Assembly: GCF_023159225.1 (NCBI RefSeq)
Contig: NC_063184.1
Coordinates: 12,451,528-12,515,527 of the forward strand
Length of the DNA stretch: 64,000 nt
Direction: 5' to 3'
Source of the DNA: Perognathus longimembris pacificus
Taxonomy: Eukaryota > Chordata > Mammalia > Rodentia > Heteromyidae
Positions within the stretch are counted from its first letter, which is position 1. Each line of letters starts with the position of its first letter. The notes under the pieces were generated by a model. That model was not told the DNA's origin, made no database searches, and was given only the letters and a program-made list of their open reading frames with translations. A program made the translations under genes and the position numbers. Below, piece after piece: positions 48,783-59,923 of this stretch.

Positions 48783-49306
48783 GTAAGTGGAGGCCGTCTC
48801 TCCCGCAGGGATGTGAGATAATGCGAGTCTGGAAATTTGTTCCACTTTGGAGAATCTTCACAGTAGGTGATTTGTGGCTCTCTGGGCTGGGTTTCTTTCT
48901 CCCCTCAACCCCCTCCCGCACCCAACCCTACCCCCACCCTGGAGGTAACACAGTCGGCAAACAGACCTTGCAAAGAAAGCTCTGTTGCCTACGTTCCCCG
49001 GCCACAGAACCTAACAATCTGCGGGGCGCAGCAATGGAAGGCTAGACCACGGCGGGCATTTAAAACGAAGTATCTTCCCTGAAATCTCGGTGCCAAAGGC
49101 GCAGGGACAAATCTTCAGGCTGAGGATTAGCATTCTCAAGATAAAGAGCTCCGAACAAAGTTTCAGCTACTGGAAGATTAGCCCCTTTTCCATTATTATC
49201 CACTGGAGAAAGCAATTCCATCTTTAACTGGCAGTTAGTGACCTCTCAGGCCCAAGCGAATTACCTGGGGAGCCAGGCCTAGGTGCCAAGTCTGCACAAT
49301 TACTTT

Positions 49307-49319
49307 GGATTATAAATCC
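49307..49319 (+). promoter_or_regulatory. Paired bicoid-type sites
   Basis: GGATTATAAATCC contains TAATCC in reverse, followed by an imperfect forward copy (AAATCC). TAATCC is the known PITX/OTX recognition core, so autoregulation is possible. Motif evidence only. Confidence 0.35.
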
Positions 49320-51189
49320 TTTAATAAATTGATCACCAGACAACTCCGATCTCGCACTTCAGGAGATACGCTTTCCGAATGGCGGAAGAGAACTATTTTC
49401 CAAGTGGCTACTAAGGGGGGGAGGGAAGGGGTGATGGTAAACCTGAGAAATAAGTTCTTTTTATTCCAATTTATTCGCTTTACTTTCTCTAAGGAATCAA
49501 GCTGTTGTGGCTGTGATATTCGTACTCTCTTTTCTGTAAGCATTCTATTTCTAAAGTAAACTTAAATAGAGAAAAAACGTATTTTAAGACTGGCAACAAT
49601 AGAAATTCATACGTGCTAAAATATTTTGATGAAAAATAATCTGACCTAGGGAGAATTCTTTTCATTCCTTCTAAGCCATTAATCACAACTAAAGATGCTC
49701 CCGTTGCATGAATATTAATATCAGTTCCGTGAAAATCCATCTAAAATTCAAATACCAATCATGTCAGATGCAAAGCATATAAGCAAAATAAACTGAGAAT
49801 TTTTGTTGGTATCGCATAAAATAAGTATATGACTCCAATAATCTAATTTTTCTGGAAAAATTAAATTGTCACTGCATTCATAAAATGTTTTACTTTACCT
49901 CCAAAAACTGATACTTAAATTATTTCAGGTTTTTGTTCTTAAAGTTGAACATGTTTGTCTTTAAATACTAGTAAACCATGGATATTAATTTGAAATGGTT
50001 TGCACATGGTAAAATGCAATGTGTATTAGTTTTTTTTATTTCTTTAAATGATCACCCACTGCAAATTAATTTACTAGCTAATCACACCAATTTAGGTTAT
50101 TTAAAGCATATGTTCTTGTGCTGGTTATTTTTAAACTTTCCATTAATTATTCTGTTACGGGGTAACAAGATAAATGGAAAGAAAGGGAGAAATGTAGAAG
50201 CCTTGGCAATTATTAGTATGGTTTCTTCTTGTGGTGTCAGTTCTCAGAAATTATGTTTAAACAAACCAAACTTTTATTTCATGGGGCTTGCCATCTTACC
50301 AGTGTGCTTTTTCTATGTACACGAATTGCTGTGTTGTACTCTTTTTTTCTTCTTAGCATGGCCACAAAATAAAACGTAAACTGGCCAAAACAATATTCCC
50401 ATCAGAATATATATGAACTTTGGGGAGGGGAGGAGAATAACTTGCCACCAGGAAATGTTCCACATCTCAGTCTGCAAGATTAGCCTTCAAAGCGATTCCC
50501 AAAGTCTGGCAGCAAAATTTGCCACACAAGATTTGTCTTGACAGGGCAAGTTTAAGAATTAGCAAGCAGGTATTGGAGGTCTCTTTTTAAAAATTATCGT
50601 TCCCAATTATTTCAACTGAATCCATCTAATTGGCCTGGATATTATAAAAAACATAAAAGTCAGACCTTGGGACTCATCTTGCTACAAAATAAATTCCAAA
50701 GTCACAATGATGTGCTGGAGAGAGCTAAGGAACATGTCTTGACCCTTCTTGGGTCTGTACAGGAAGCCCTGGAGATCTTGAAGATTTGTTTTCTATTGCT
50801 TTATTTGGTCTTCAATATTGGAGCATAGGGTAGGGGCAGAACGTGGAATGATTGACTGACTTTACACCCAACGATCAGATTTTCTCTCTTTCATATTTGA
50901 TTTCTTTAAAAAAAAATTTAAGAAGAACCATTTGCAGTTACCATCTGCAATGCTCAAGCTACCCACTAATAATGCAGCCAGTTCAGACATATAAAAAAAA
51001 AGATTATCGAAATGATGATGACATGCAAATTTCCCCTGAAATTATCATAAGTAAACATTTGAAGTCTGGACTAATAAAATCCCATCTGTGTTACTTCATA
51101 TCGAGTTAGTAGAAAGCTGTGATAATGAATTTTGTAATATCTCACGAACAGACATCTCAATCAGGGACTAATCCTGTGATTTTACGGCA

Positions 51190-51560
51190 GAATCACTAAA
51201 TCTGGAGCCGCCAAACTGCTACTTCTGGGCCCACGGGCCCACAAGGATCGGCAGAGTCCCCGCCTGGGGCTCGCTAGCTGGTGGAGGAACCGCCTGTCGA
51301 TCTTCACCCTCGGACCCCCCACCACCACCAAGCCCCCACCATCACCCCCTGCCACCGCACTAGGCAGCCCTTCCTGTGAGCTGCGACCTTGGCCAGAGGC
51401 CCCGGGGCCAGACTCGCTCCCGGAGAGGTTGAAGAGCGTGAAAACGAGACCCAGGCCAGAACTAGGCCCCTAGCTCCCGCCCCGCCTCTGCCCCTTCAAC
51501 CAGCCCAGCTACGCCGGATCCCACCCCAGTCTTGGACTCCAGCCCCCCATCCGGCCACCA
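51190..51560. promoter_or_regulatory. Minor G+C-rich, CpG-containing block
   Basis: Moderate CpG content inside intron 1 with C-rich text (51315-51360). It could be the edge of the island around exon 2 or a separate regulatory element. Confidence 0.35.
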
Positions 51561-52524
51561 GTATACCCTGGTTAACCAGGACCAAAAAGCTGGGGAGCCT
51601 GGATCAGAGAGGCTTGGAGAGCCCAAGACCTTATTTCTTGTCTCCGTTTGACTAACCCATTTTTTTTCGAGACCTCCCCCCTCCCTGCCACCCACCTTTC
51701 CTGGTGGCAAAAGGGGGGGAGGGATACGCATTAAAAATTTGGCTGTCTGCGCTGTGGTTGGAAATTTGAAAAAGATTTGGCTTGCCTGGGAGAGGAAAAG
51801 AAATAACTAGAGGAGGAGTTTTCCCTGTAGTCTTACTTGGCGCTTGGAAGCTAGTAAAACCCTTTTAAGAATGCTTCCTCTGCTCTCCTCTGTCTCGCTC
51901 AGTCCTCCCCGCGTCTCAACTCTGAGATCTTAAATCATACTTTAGGGTAAATAAATGGCTGGATGAGTATCCCCAGGGGAAAGTGTGGCTAAATATGGAA
52001 AAGTGGCTCCCGATGAGGCCCGAAGTCAAAACTCTCTCCTCGATCACCCAGGCTAAAATTCCCTTCCTTGCAGAAAACCGAAGAAATCTTGCTGTCTGTG
52101 ACACGAGAAAGTTGGCAAATATTTACTAAGTTCCAATTAATGGACATTGTGCCGAATGGTGTCCTTCTCAAACAGAAAGATCCACTTCACCCATCGCCAA
52201 ATTGTGTATATATGCTTAAGGCACATATAACACAGATGCTTTGCAAAGTCGTTATGCGGCCTCCCCAGAGCCCCGCGGTTGTGTCGGCCTCCATCCCCTG
52301 TCAGGACCCAGAGGTCGTGGATGCGAGGCTCGGTTGGGCCTAAGACTGGGCAGCCCGCATCTGTCAGGCCCAGACGCGCGCGTGAAGCCCGGCACCTCCT
52401 AGGCACCCCAGAGCTAGACTTGAAGTTCATCTCGGAACAAGTGGCCTCTTCTGAGCCTTGTGCGCCCGCCGGATGGCTGCCGTTGATCACAGACGCTACT
52501 CTTCTATTTTTCAGATCACGGGGA

Positions 52525-52570
52525 ATGGAGACCAATTGTCGCAAACTAGTGTCGGCGTGTGTGCAGCTAG
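52525..52570 (+). CDS. PITX2: PITX2 exon 2: start of isoforms A and B
   Basis: Encodes METNCRKLVSACVQL plus the first base (G) of a split codon, identical to the recalled N-terminus of mammalian PITX2A/B. PITX2 is a nuclear paired-class homeodomain transcription factor that binds TAATCC sites and acts in left-right asymmetry and in eye, tooth, pituitary and heart development. The exon runs from 52515 (after tttttcag) to 52570 (before gtaagag). The start ATG is preceded by 10 bases of 5' UTR in this exon (CGGGGA before ATG G, purine at -3, G at +4). The phase-1 donor allows joining either to exon 3 (isoform B) or directly to exon 5 (isoform A), which lies beyond the window. Confidence 0.96.
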
Positions 52571-53032
52571 GTAAGAGCCCGTTTCTCCTACTCGGGTCCC
52601 TGCGTGGGAAACCGCGCCATGTGAGAACCGCCACAAGGCAACCCCCTCGGTGGCCAGGCCATCGGCGCTTTTCTGAGGGGCCACCTAGGCTGGGAGGACA
52701 TCAGAACTAAGCCAAGTGCATCGTCTCCCCTTTTGGGTCAGTTTGGGGAGCAATGGGCCAGAAGGAGGCTGAGCCCTGAGAGCCAAATGCCTGGACACAC
52801 ACCTTTCTGCTGCCGTGGCGCGGTTAGCCAGGGAGGCGCGGAGAAAGTTCGCCACCCTGCGCTGGTTTGCACATGATCGGGGGATAGCGTGCTTGGGCTC
52901 TTTCCCCTCACTGGGTCTTTGCTCTCTGTCACTCTTTCTCGTCTGTCTGACTTCGCTACCCACCCCGGTTCTCGTCCCTGCCCCGGGGTCCTTTCAGCCC
53001 TTGGCTTTGGGCAACCCTTTGCACTACACAAG
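52571..53032 (+). other. PITX2: PITX2 intron 2
   Basis: About 460 bp between the exon 2 donor and the inferred exon 3 acceptor. G+C-rich. ORFs crossing it are non-coding by this reading. Confidence 0.6.
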
Positions 53033-53183
53033 GGGGTGCGCGCGCGCAGCCCAGGGCTGCAGTACAAAGTCTCTTCTCCAAAGACCCCGAAATAAAAAGA
53101 GATCGGGTCCACAGATTCTCCCGGGAGCCGGAAAGTGGCCGCCGGCTGCAAGCTGTCCCCGCGGCCGCTTCCCGGCGCCAACG
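53033..53183 (+). pseudogene. PITX2: PITX2 exon 3 (isoform B specific), apparently frameshifted
   Basis: In human PITX2B this exon adds a 46-residue segment (GVQPAAVECLFSKDSEIKK, and so on). Here, in the frame entered from exon 2 through an AG at 53031-53032, the text reads AQPRAAVQSLFSKDPEIKR (from 53044). The rest matches in the +1 frame as TDSPGSRKVAAGCKLSPRPL then PGAN, ending at a good donor (AACG|GTAAGG, 53184). The switch falls between about 53092 and 53111 and corresponds to one extra base. The intact frame therefore leaves the exon in the wrong phase. The acceptor side carries an alternating GC stretch (53038-53047). Identity to human is low for this gene. It could be a sequencing error or real loss of isoform B. 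Confidence 0.78.
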
Positions 53184-54354
53184 GTAAGGCCGGGATGGGA
53201 GCGCAGGCCGCGCGCGGGGCACCCGCCTCGGGGACTCTGAGCCCTACGCTGAAACTCGGGCAGGCGAAGCCGCCAAAGCCCGAGCCTTCTGCGGCTTGAA
53301 CTTAAGACTTTGGCCCCAGGGTACCACGCGCTGCAGCCGTCCCCGGGAAGTTAATTCCTTTTCCCCACGTCTAGTACACTCGGGAGACCCAACACCTCTC
53401 TGGTTCTCCTCTCTCTCCCTGTGGTCTGATCTCTTCTGCAAGCCTCAGCCTACCTCGGCGCCTCGAGCTGGCGTGGAAAAGTGGTCCAACAGCGACCTCT
53501 GTCGCTAGTCGTGTCCACTGCGCACAAGGCCACCAGGGCCCACCCCGTGGGTCGCTGAGGCTCTTTGCCATTGCCCCACCAGGCTGGTTTGGGTGCAGAG
53601 TGGAAGGCTCCCGGAGAAGGTTCGCCCCGGCGGGTCGGGATTCTGAGGAGTCTAGGACACAGCTTTTGCAGCCGCCGAGGGTGGAGGAGGGTGTGAAGCT
53701 CTATGGACCTGATTTCCCTGGTGCTGATTGCCAGGCCTGGGCTTTTGGTGGTGTCACGGCTTGATTGGCTCTTTGCATCTTAGGCGAGGTCTGTAAACTC
53801 GTGCAGTCGTTAAGCTCGTCTCCCATCCACTGCGCAGGCCTCTGCAGAATGGAAACTTGTATTTGAGATTGGGAGGTGGGTGGAGTTTTTTGTTGTTGTT
53901 AGGGGTTTGCAATACGCGGAAAAACTCCAAACTTACTGTTTCTCTAAGTTCTCCGACTTTTCCAGGCTCCGAAATAAGTGTCTACCCTTAGGAGGTTGTT
54001 GACCTTTGATAGCGTAAGGAGATAACGACACCCCCCACCCCCCACCCCCTCAGCCCTCGAGTCCTAACCTCCTCCTTCCGGATTAAAGTGTAAGGACTGA
54101 ATGCAATGTGTGGAGAGCTGGGAGATTTGGGACATCGGCCAAGTAAACAAATCTAATTACTCAGAAGAAAACAAAGACCCTCCATTTAGGCTTCTCCGTG
54201 TATCCAGAGAGATGGACCCGAGGGGTGGGGGTGGGTTAGGGAGTTATTTGTTAAAAAATCAAATGTCCAAAGCGAGCCGGAGATTCGCAGCCCGCCCTTG
54301 CACCACTATTGCTTGTGGTCCTTCTGGGCCGGTTAAACGCTCACTTGTCCGGGA

Positions 54355-54372
54355 TTAACCCCATGGGGTTAA
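54355..54372. promoter_or_regulatory. Perfect 18-bp palindrome
   Basis: TTAACCCCATGGGGTTAA is fully self-complementary and would suit a dimeric DNA-binding protein. It lies in unique A/T-rich intron sequence near exon 3. No factor is assigned. Confidence 0.5.
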
Positions 54373-54539
54373 ATGAGAGCAATGCAGAGATAATGTCGGG
54401 TGATTTCTGTCATTAAGATTGTGTTAAATTCTTCTTCTGTTTGATAATCGGTCGTAAAAATAAATTATTAGACCGGAGAATGTTTGAGATATGGTTAAAA
54501 ATCAAGAGCAACGATGACTCCCGGGAGGAAAATGCTTTG

Positions 54540-54700
54540 TGTAAATTCAAGCCCGGCTCTGGCCAGTCCAGAAGGGGTTCCGGGTCGTCCTTCGCTCCGG
54601 GCGGGCCGGCGGCCTCCGGACAGGGCCGACGGGTGCCGGTGCGCAAGAGCCGGCGAGAACCGACCAGTCCCCTCCTCCTCCTCCTCCTCCTCCTCCACCC
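54540..54700. promoter_or_regulatory. CpG-rich patch with (TCC)n
   Basis: CpG-dense from about 54550 to 54665, then (TCC)n at 54668-54695. Intronic, function unknown. Confidence 0.4.
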
Positions 54701-57296
54701 CATTCCCACCCTCTCACCTACCCAAGTTTCGGTGACCCAAGGAATGGTTTCTGAAAAACAGGTGACCTCCTTTTGAGCTGCTAGAGGCTGAGCCTCTTTG
54801 AGAAACCCAAGAAGGGAGAGAATAAAATCGAGGCACCGGCTCCCCTGCGGGTCCGCTTTTGATAATTAGCGAGGAAAAGGGAAAATAAAATAAAATAAAA
54901 ACTCGACATAGTGAACGATTGCGTCCTAAAGCATTACTTCCAGGCTTGAATTATTTTCATACGTGTGAGACTATTCGCTTACCTTGCCAATATGGCTGTT
55001 TTCTACCTTTTGGATCGAAGAGAAACAATTACTGTCCAAACATGTTTAATGTCTCTAATTAAGAAGAGGCGTGTGGTGGGAAGAAATGTTGAAAATGTTG
55101 ATTTTATTGGCTTTTAGGGAACTGGCAAACCAAAATAAAAAAATTGTCATACCCGAGTAAGAATATAGTTTCACTAAAAGAAGTTGGTTAGAATAATTTA
55201 CTCTTTAGCAATTCTAAGGTAATTTGATGGATATGTAAATTCTTGGCCAAGCCTGCTTTTTAAAAGAACAGCAATAATGTAGTGTAATTTTTAGGGTTTC
55301 TTTTACTTAAAATGTGTTTATAATGAAATGTGCTTTTGGTTTAAGAGCTCTAATTTTGTTTTGTTGGCCCTAGCCTCTCTCCACAAATAAACACCAAACT
55401 CCTGAGAGGCTGAACATTCTCTGGATAGATAGGTGAGGCTGATCTATCTACCTCTGAGAGGTCACAGCCCCACACCCCTTCCGAGATCAGGCCCCTTCCC
55501 CTCGATAATCATTGATAGAACCATGAGCCCAGCCAAAACCCACCCCTTTCCAATGTGATCGCCACTGACAACCCCTTAAGTAGACTGAGAGGGTTCAGAG
55601 GCACCACTGGGCACCTGGAATGGGGTGAAAGGTGTGAAGGCAAGTTAAACAGTTATACCTTCTCCTCCTATCCCCCACTCCACCCCAAAACAGGTGCAGA
55701 ATTCTGGTGATTTTCTTCTTTGGGGTATACTCCAAGTGGTCTCGGCCTTCAGAAAAGGGACAGACTGACCTTTTCCTATCAACGCCTAGAAAAGTTTCTA
55801 GGTAGGGACTCTAGATTCGAGGCTGCAATCCGAGGAGGCCCCAACACTGGCTTTGCCTTGTCACACAGGGCTGGTACTTCGCCCAGCCTCACTGAGCGGT
55901 GCCATTAATTTTTAAATAGTTTTGACAGAGCTGTTGGGCTGAAAGCGTTCCGGTGGACCCAAGGCTGTGTCCAGCCCTTCGCGGCCTGAATGATGGCCCC
56001 TGTGAACATTCCTAATGGTGACCCAAGCCTTTCTCACACTGCCATAGCTCAGTCTCAACCTTCTTCCCAGTATGCGGGTTAACTCTGGCACTCAGTGCCC
56101 CCACCCCCACCCCTCTCTACCATCATGCACTCATTCAGCAAAGGTTTGCCAGGCTAATGTTATTTAGACACCTGGTGGACCCACCACAAGCTAATAATCC
56201 AGTTTTCTGTCACCTGTGTGAAGCAACATTAATACTAACAAGGAAACCAGAGAGATCAGGTGACCTACAGCAAAATGCACAACGCAAGACATGGATGAGA
56301 CCTATGGACGACCTAAGTCCTTGAGAAAGAAAGTGGAGAAGGGCTCTTACTGTGTTCCACGGCCAGGGACAGGTGCTTGTCGAAGGAAGAGCTTGAGGCT
56401 TCCAGAAGGAAAAAAAAAAAAAAGAGAGGGGGGGGGGCGGAAAGCCAGAAAACTTCAGGAGAGCTGGGTAGTGAAAAGAGGTTTCCATTTCTTTTTCTCC
56501 ACGCTGACTCCACCACAACTATCAAATCTGCAGCTTGTTTGCTCAGTGGTGGCTTTCTTTTCTTTTCTTTTTAACTTTTCCTCTACCGAGGAGAGGTATT
56601 GTGCCCATTCTCCAAAGGCAGGCAGTCCCTGAGGATCCTTGGCTAAGCAATCTATCACCGGTCCCGTCCCTTCTTCCTGACTCCGCTCACAGTCAAAGTT
56701 TCTTTAGGCTGCTTTGGGCTTCACTCTGCACCACCCGCTGTTAATCTATGCAGCAGTTGTTAAGAGCAACCCCGGGGAAAAGGAAATGTATAACGAAAGC
56801 TTATTCGTGAGCAGGAATATACTAATGGAACAATCTGATGTCCTCTTAATCCTATGTAAAAAGCTTTGTCGTCTTCCTAATATTGACTGAATGGGTAATT
56901 AATGGCTCTTCATCTAGGCGAATACCCTGTAATCCAAGATAGGCAAAAGACAACAAGCCCAAGGTAAAAGACAAAAGGCCCAACTGCGGGCGCATGCTCC
57001 TCCCCAGGGTATCCAACTGGGAAAGTTTCCTCTCCGTACAGAAAAAGGCATGAATGGGACAATGTACCTACCACATCGAGCCTCCACTTAACCACAACAC
57101 CTGGCCACCCAGTTCAATTCTCCACTATTTGGTCTCTCCTCTTCCAGTCTTGCTCGCAGCATTTCTTTCTTCTACAGCCATTAGGATTCCCCTCTCCATT
57201 AATTAAACCCCAACCTTTCATTTAAGAAAGTGATCAGTACATGTAAGGTCCCCAAAAGATTAGTTGTGCACCAGGCTCCTTTTTATTCTAAGAGAC

Positions 57297-57415
57297 TTCT
57301 TTCTTTCACCTTTCCTTCCATCCTTCCTTCCTTTCTTTTTTCTCTTTCTCTCTCTTTCCCTTCCTTCCTTCCTTCCTCCCTCCCTCCCTTCCTTCCTTTA
57401 TTTCTTGCTTGCTTA
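57297..57415 (+). repeat. Pyrimidine-rich (CCTT)n tract
   Basis: Imperfect CTTT/CCTT/CTCC repeats, the tail side of the antisense SINE at 57430. Confidence 0.92.
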
Positions 57416-57429
57416 CTTGCTTTCACGCA

Positions 57430-57648
57430 GCACTGGGGCTTGAGCTCAGGGCTTGAGTGCTGTCCCTTAGCGTCTTCTGCTCAAGGCTGGCATTCTACCA
57501 CTTGTGCTATGCCTCCACTTCCAGCTTTTTGGTGATTGGAGATATGAGTCTCCCAGACTTTCCTGACTGGGCTGACTTCTAACTTGATCCTCACATTTCA
57601 GATTCCTGAGTAGCTAAGATCGTAGGCTGGAGCCACAGGCACCTGACT
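57430..57648 (-). repeat. SINE-B, antisense, only young SINE in the PITX2 zone
   Basis: 'cactggggcttgagctcagg', 'ctaccacttgtgctatgcct', 'gattcctgagtagctaagat', 'agccacaggcacctga'. It is the sole lineage-specific SINE found right of 40.3 kb. Confidence 0.87.
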
Positions 57649-59871
57649 TACCTGTTTCTTTTTCAACTCAGTGCATAAAATCTGTGAAGACTAAGTTGGG
57701 AAGGGAGAGAAGAAATGACGGGAAAGAGCATATGCAAAGGTGTATATATATGTTAGAGAACAACTGAGAGTAATTGAATCAACTTCTTTGTGTGGATTTG
57801 ACACGAAGAGTGCCCAAGATTCTCCTAGCATGTTTCTAACAGGCTGACATTTTAATTTAAACCTTTAGAAGTAATTTATTACTTGGGTTACTACAATGAG
57901 GTGGGTTCCTTTTTTTGTTGTCAGCTGACAGCTTTTAAAATATTATTTCACTAGGGAAATAAAAGCTTCATCTCAGATTATAGGTGGGTATTTTTGGATT
58001 TATGTGATTTATGGTCGCCATGACGACTAATGCTGAATGTTAGCTACCAGCATGTCTGGGAGAGAAAAAACAGAAAGAAGGTAAAGTGAGAGAGAGAAAG
58101 GGGAGATGGACGATAGACATGAGCTGCAGAGAGGAAAAGAGAAATAGAAAGAGGAGTGTTTCTAATTGTCTTTTTTAAGTGGCTTTGTTCATCTTCTTGC
58201 CACTTCCTTCTTTCCAAGCCTTGATGTCTAAGTTTAAACTCAGTCATTCATTCCCTTTCCTTCTCTCCTTTCCTCTCTCCTTTCCTCTCCTTTCTTTCTT
58301 TCTTCCTATTTTCTCCCTACTTCCCTCTCTATCCCCCTCTCCTACATTTCTAACACACATTTGTATATTGCAGTCTCTTTTTTTAACTTAGTTACTGAAA
58401 ATACTCACTTTTCAGACATTAAATAAACACCTAGTAAACCCATAATACTCACATCCAAGTGTGTGAAGTAAACATGACTGGCATGTTGGCTTGGCCATTT
58501 AGGTACTCTTCCTCAATTCCTCTCTCTTCTCTCAAAGTGAGGTAGGGGGCACCGTTGGCATGGGCTGTCACCCCCTCTTCAGTAGTTTGTGCGACATGAA
58601 TGTCATTTGCATTTGCAGGGATGCAGATAGCGTAAGCTTTGTACATCTAAGGACTTCTGATTCAGGAAAGAATCTGCTTAAACAAGTCAGTGCCTTTTTG
58701 TTCCATTTAGGGAAGAGGGGCAAAAATGGGTCACAACAAAGCTCTTGATTTCGGGGTCAGTTTCATGGCTGTGGGCAGCGGTGGCACCTTTTCAACTTTG
58801 TTTGTGAACCACCTAGCTGTCGAAAGAGGGAGAAGAAAGGCCAATTCTCCAGCAGGGTGCAAGGTCTCCCCCTGACCTTGGGCCTAACACCACCCACCCT
58901 CACATGTACTGGCTACCTATCACGTGTCTAGGAGCTGAATCCGGGCTTGTCCTTGAGCTGGGCCAAGGCGGGCAGCACTCCCTACCCTCAGTGGCCTTGT
59001 AGATCTGAGAGACATGAGCCATCTTCTGGGTGAGCTCTGAGGAAAAATGCTTCCAGAATTTTTGGGATCTCTTGTGTGGGTCCTAGCGCATACATAATCT
59101 TTGGTAGCTACAAATATGACTGCTTAACCCAATTGCGCCCTGTGGTGATCAGGATGAGTTGGGGGGGGGAATAAAAACAAAAATGGAACACTAAAGAGTG
59201 TGCAATTAAATACAACTTTAAGACTGATAATCAGTGGCAAACACCATCTCAAAACACACCTGACCCAGCGTCACATATTTCCCTTCTGGAGGGTCTTTCT
59301 TTGAAAGAGTAAGCAAGAATAGCCAACTGAGAAACAGACCTAGGAGGTCTCCTAGACTCAAGAGCTCAAACCAACACTGGGCTTCCTGGCTTTTTCTCCA
59401 TGGAGATTTGTGTAGCAGAGCCAAGCCCATTCTTTTCTGGATTGAAACCTGAGACGAAAGGTTGAAATCAATCATTTCCAATCAAGAATCCAATGGAGAA
59501 TCCAGTCTTGTGCATTGCACCGATTCTGTAGTGTTGAATTCAGTAGTGCCTCTGACTTCTTGATCTATGCCAGCTAGGGCCTGGGGACAAGTCTTCTGTA
59601 GATGGAATCTAGGAATCTGTCTACCCACAGCACTCCCATGAAGTGGTCACTGTAAAGAGAAGATTTCTTGGTCTCCCACCACACCTCTCCTTCCCCCCCC
59701 CCCAATGTGGAGTTCATGTTGGAGTCAGCCCTTGGACCTAGTCCGGAGAAAGTGTCACTCAGTTGTGGATGTATGGAGTGTATAAAGTGATTAGGAGATT
59801 AGGACAGGGTTGAGACTCCAACTAGAAAAATGCAAAGAAAATCCTCACTTTGAGTCAATTATGTAGAAAGC

Positions 59872-59923
59872 TGTGTGTGTGTGTGTGCGCGCGCGCGCAC
59901 CGCGTGCGCATGCGGGTGTGTGC
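59872..59923 (+). repeat. Alternating TG/CG tract
   Basis: (TG)n passes into (CG)n and mixed TG/CG/CA for about 50 bp, strict purine-pyrimidine alternation over most of its length. This is a strong Z-DNA-forming pattern. Confidence 0.85.

Larger units (their letters stand above)
47405..48800 (+). promoter_or_regulatory. PITX2: CpG-island promoter of PITX2 isoforms A/B
   Basis: CpG-dense blocks at about 47405-47620 and 48110-48800 lie immediately upstream of and across the inferred exon 1. A C-rich stretch of lower CpG content separates them. No TATA box is apparent near the inferred start, as is common for CpG-island promoters. A consensus CRE lies at 48385. Large ORFs here on both strands reflect high G+C. 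Confidence 0.8.
48783..52514 (+). other. PITX2: PITX2 intron 1
   Basis: About 3.7 kb between donor 48783 (gtaagt) and acceptor tttttcag at 52508-52514. No SINE or L1 was seen. A/T-rich, homeodomain-site-rich unique DNA occupies 49280-51150, and G+C-rich DNA follows. A 133-codon ORF at 49978-50379 has no recognisable protein and sits in low-complexity A/T-rich sequence; I regard it as chance. Confidence 0.7.
52240..53900. promoter_or_regulatory. PITX2: CpG island around exons 2-3
   Basis: Dense CpG from about 52250 through 53650, covering exon 2, intron 2 and the exon 3 remnant. Together with the exon 1 and exon 4 islands this gives the multi-island layout typical of Polycomb-regulated developmental genes. 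Confidence 0.7.

Noticed and set aside
49978..50379. 133-codon ORF in PITX2 intron 1
   Set aside because: A/T-rich hydrophobic translation without recognisable domain, promoter or splice context; more likely chance.
52815..53240. 141-codon ORF across exon 3
   Set aside because: It is in neither of the two frames that match PITX2B; the overlap is incidental.
53531..53545. CTCF-like 'ccaccagggccc' beyond exon 3
   Set aside because: The essential GGC part of the core is missing.
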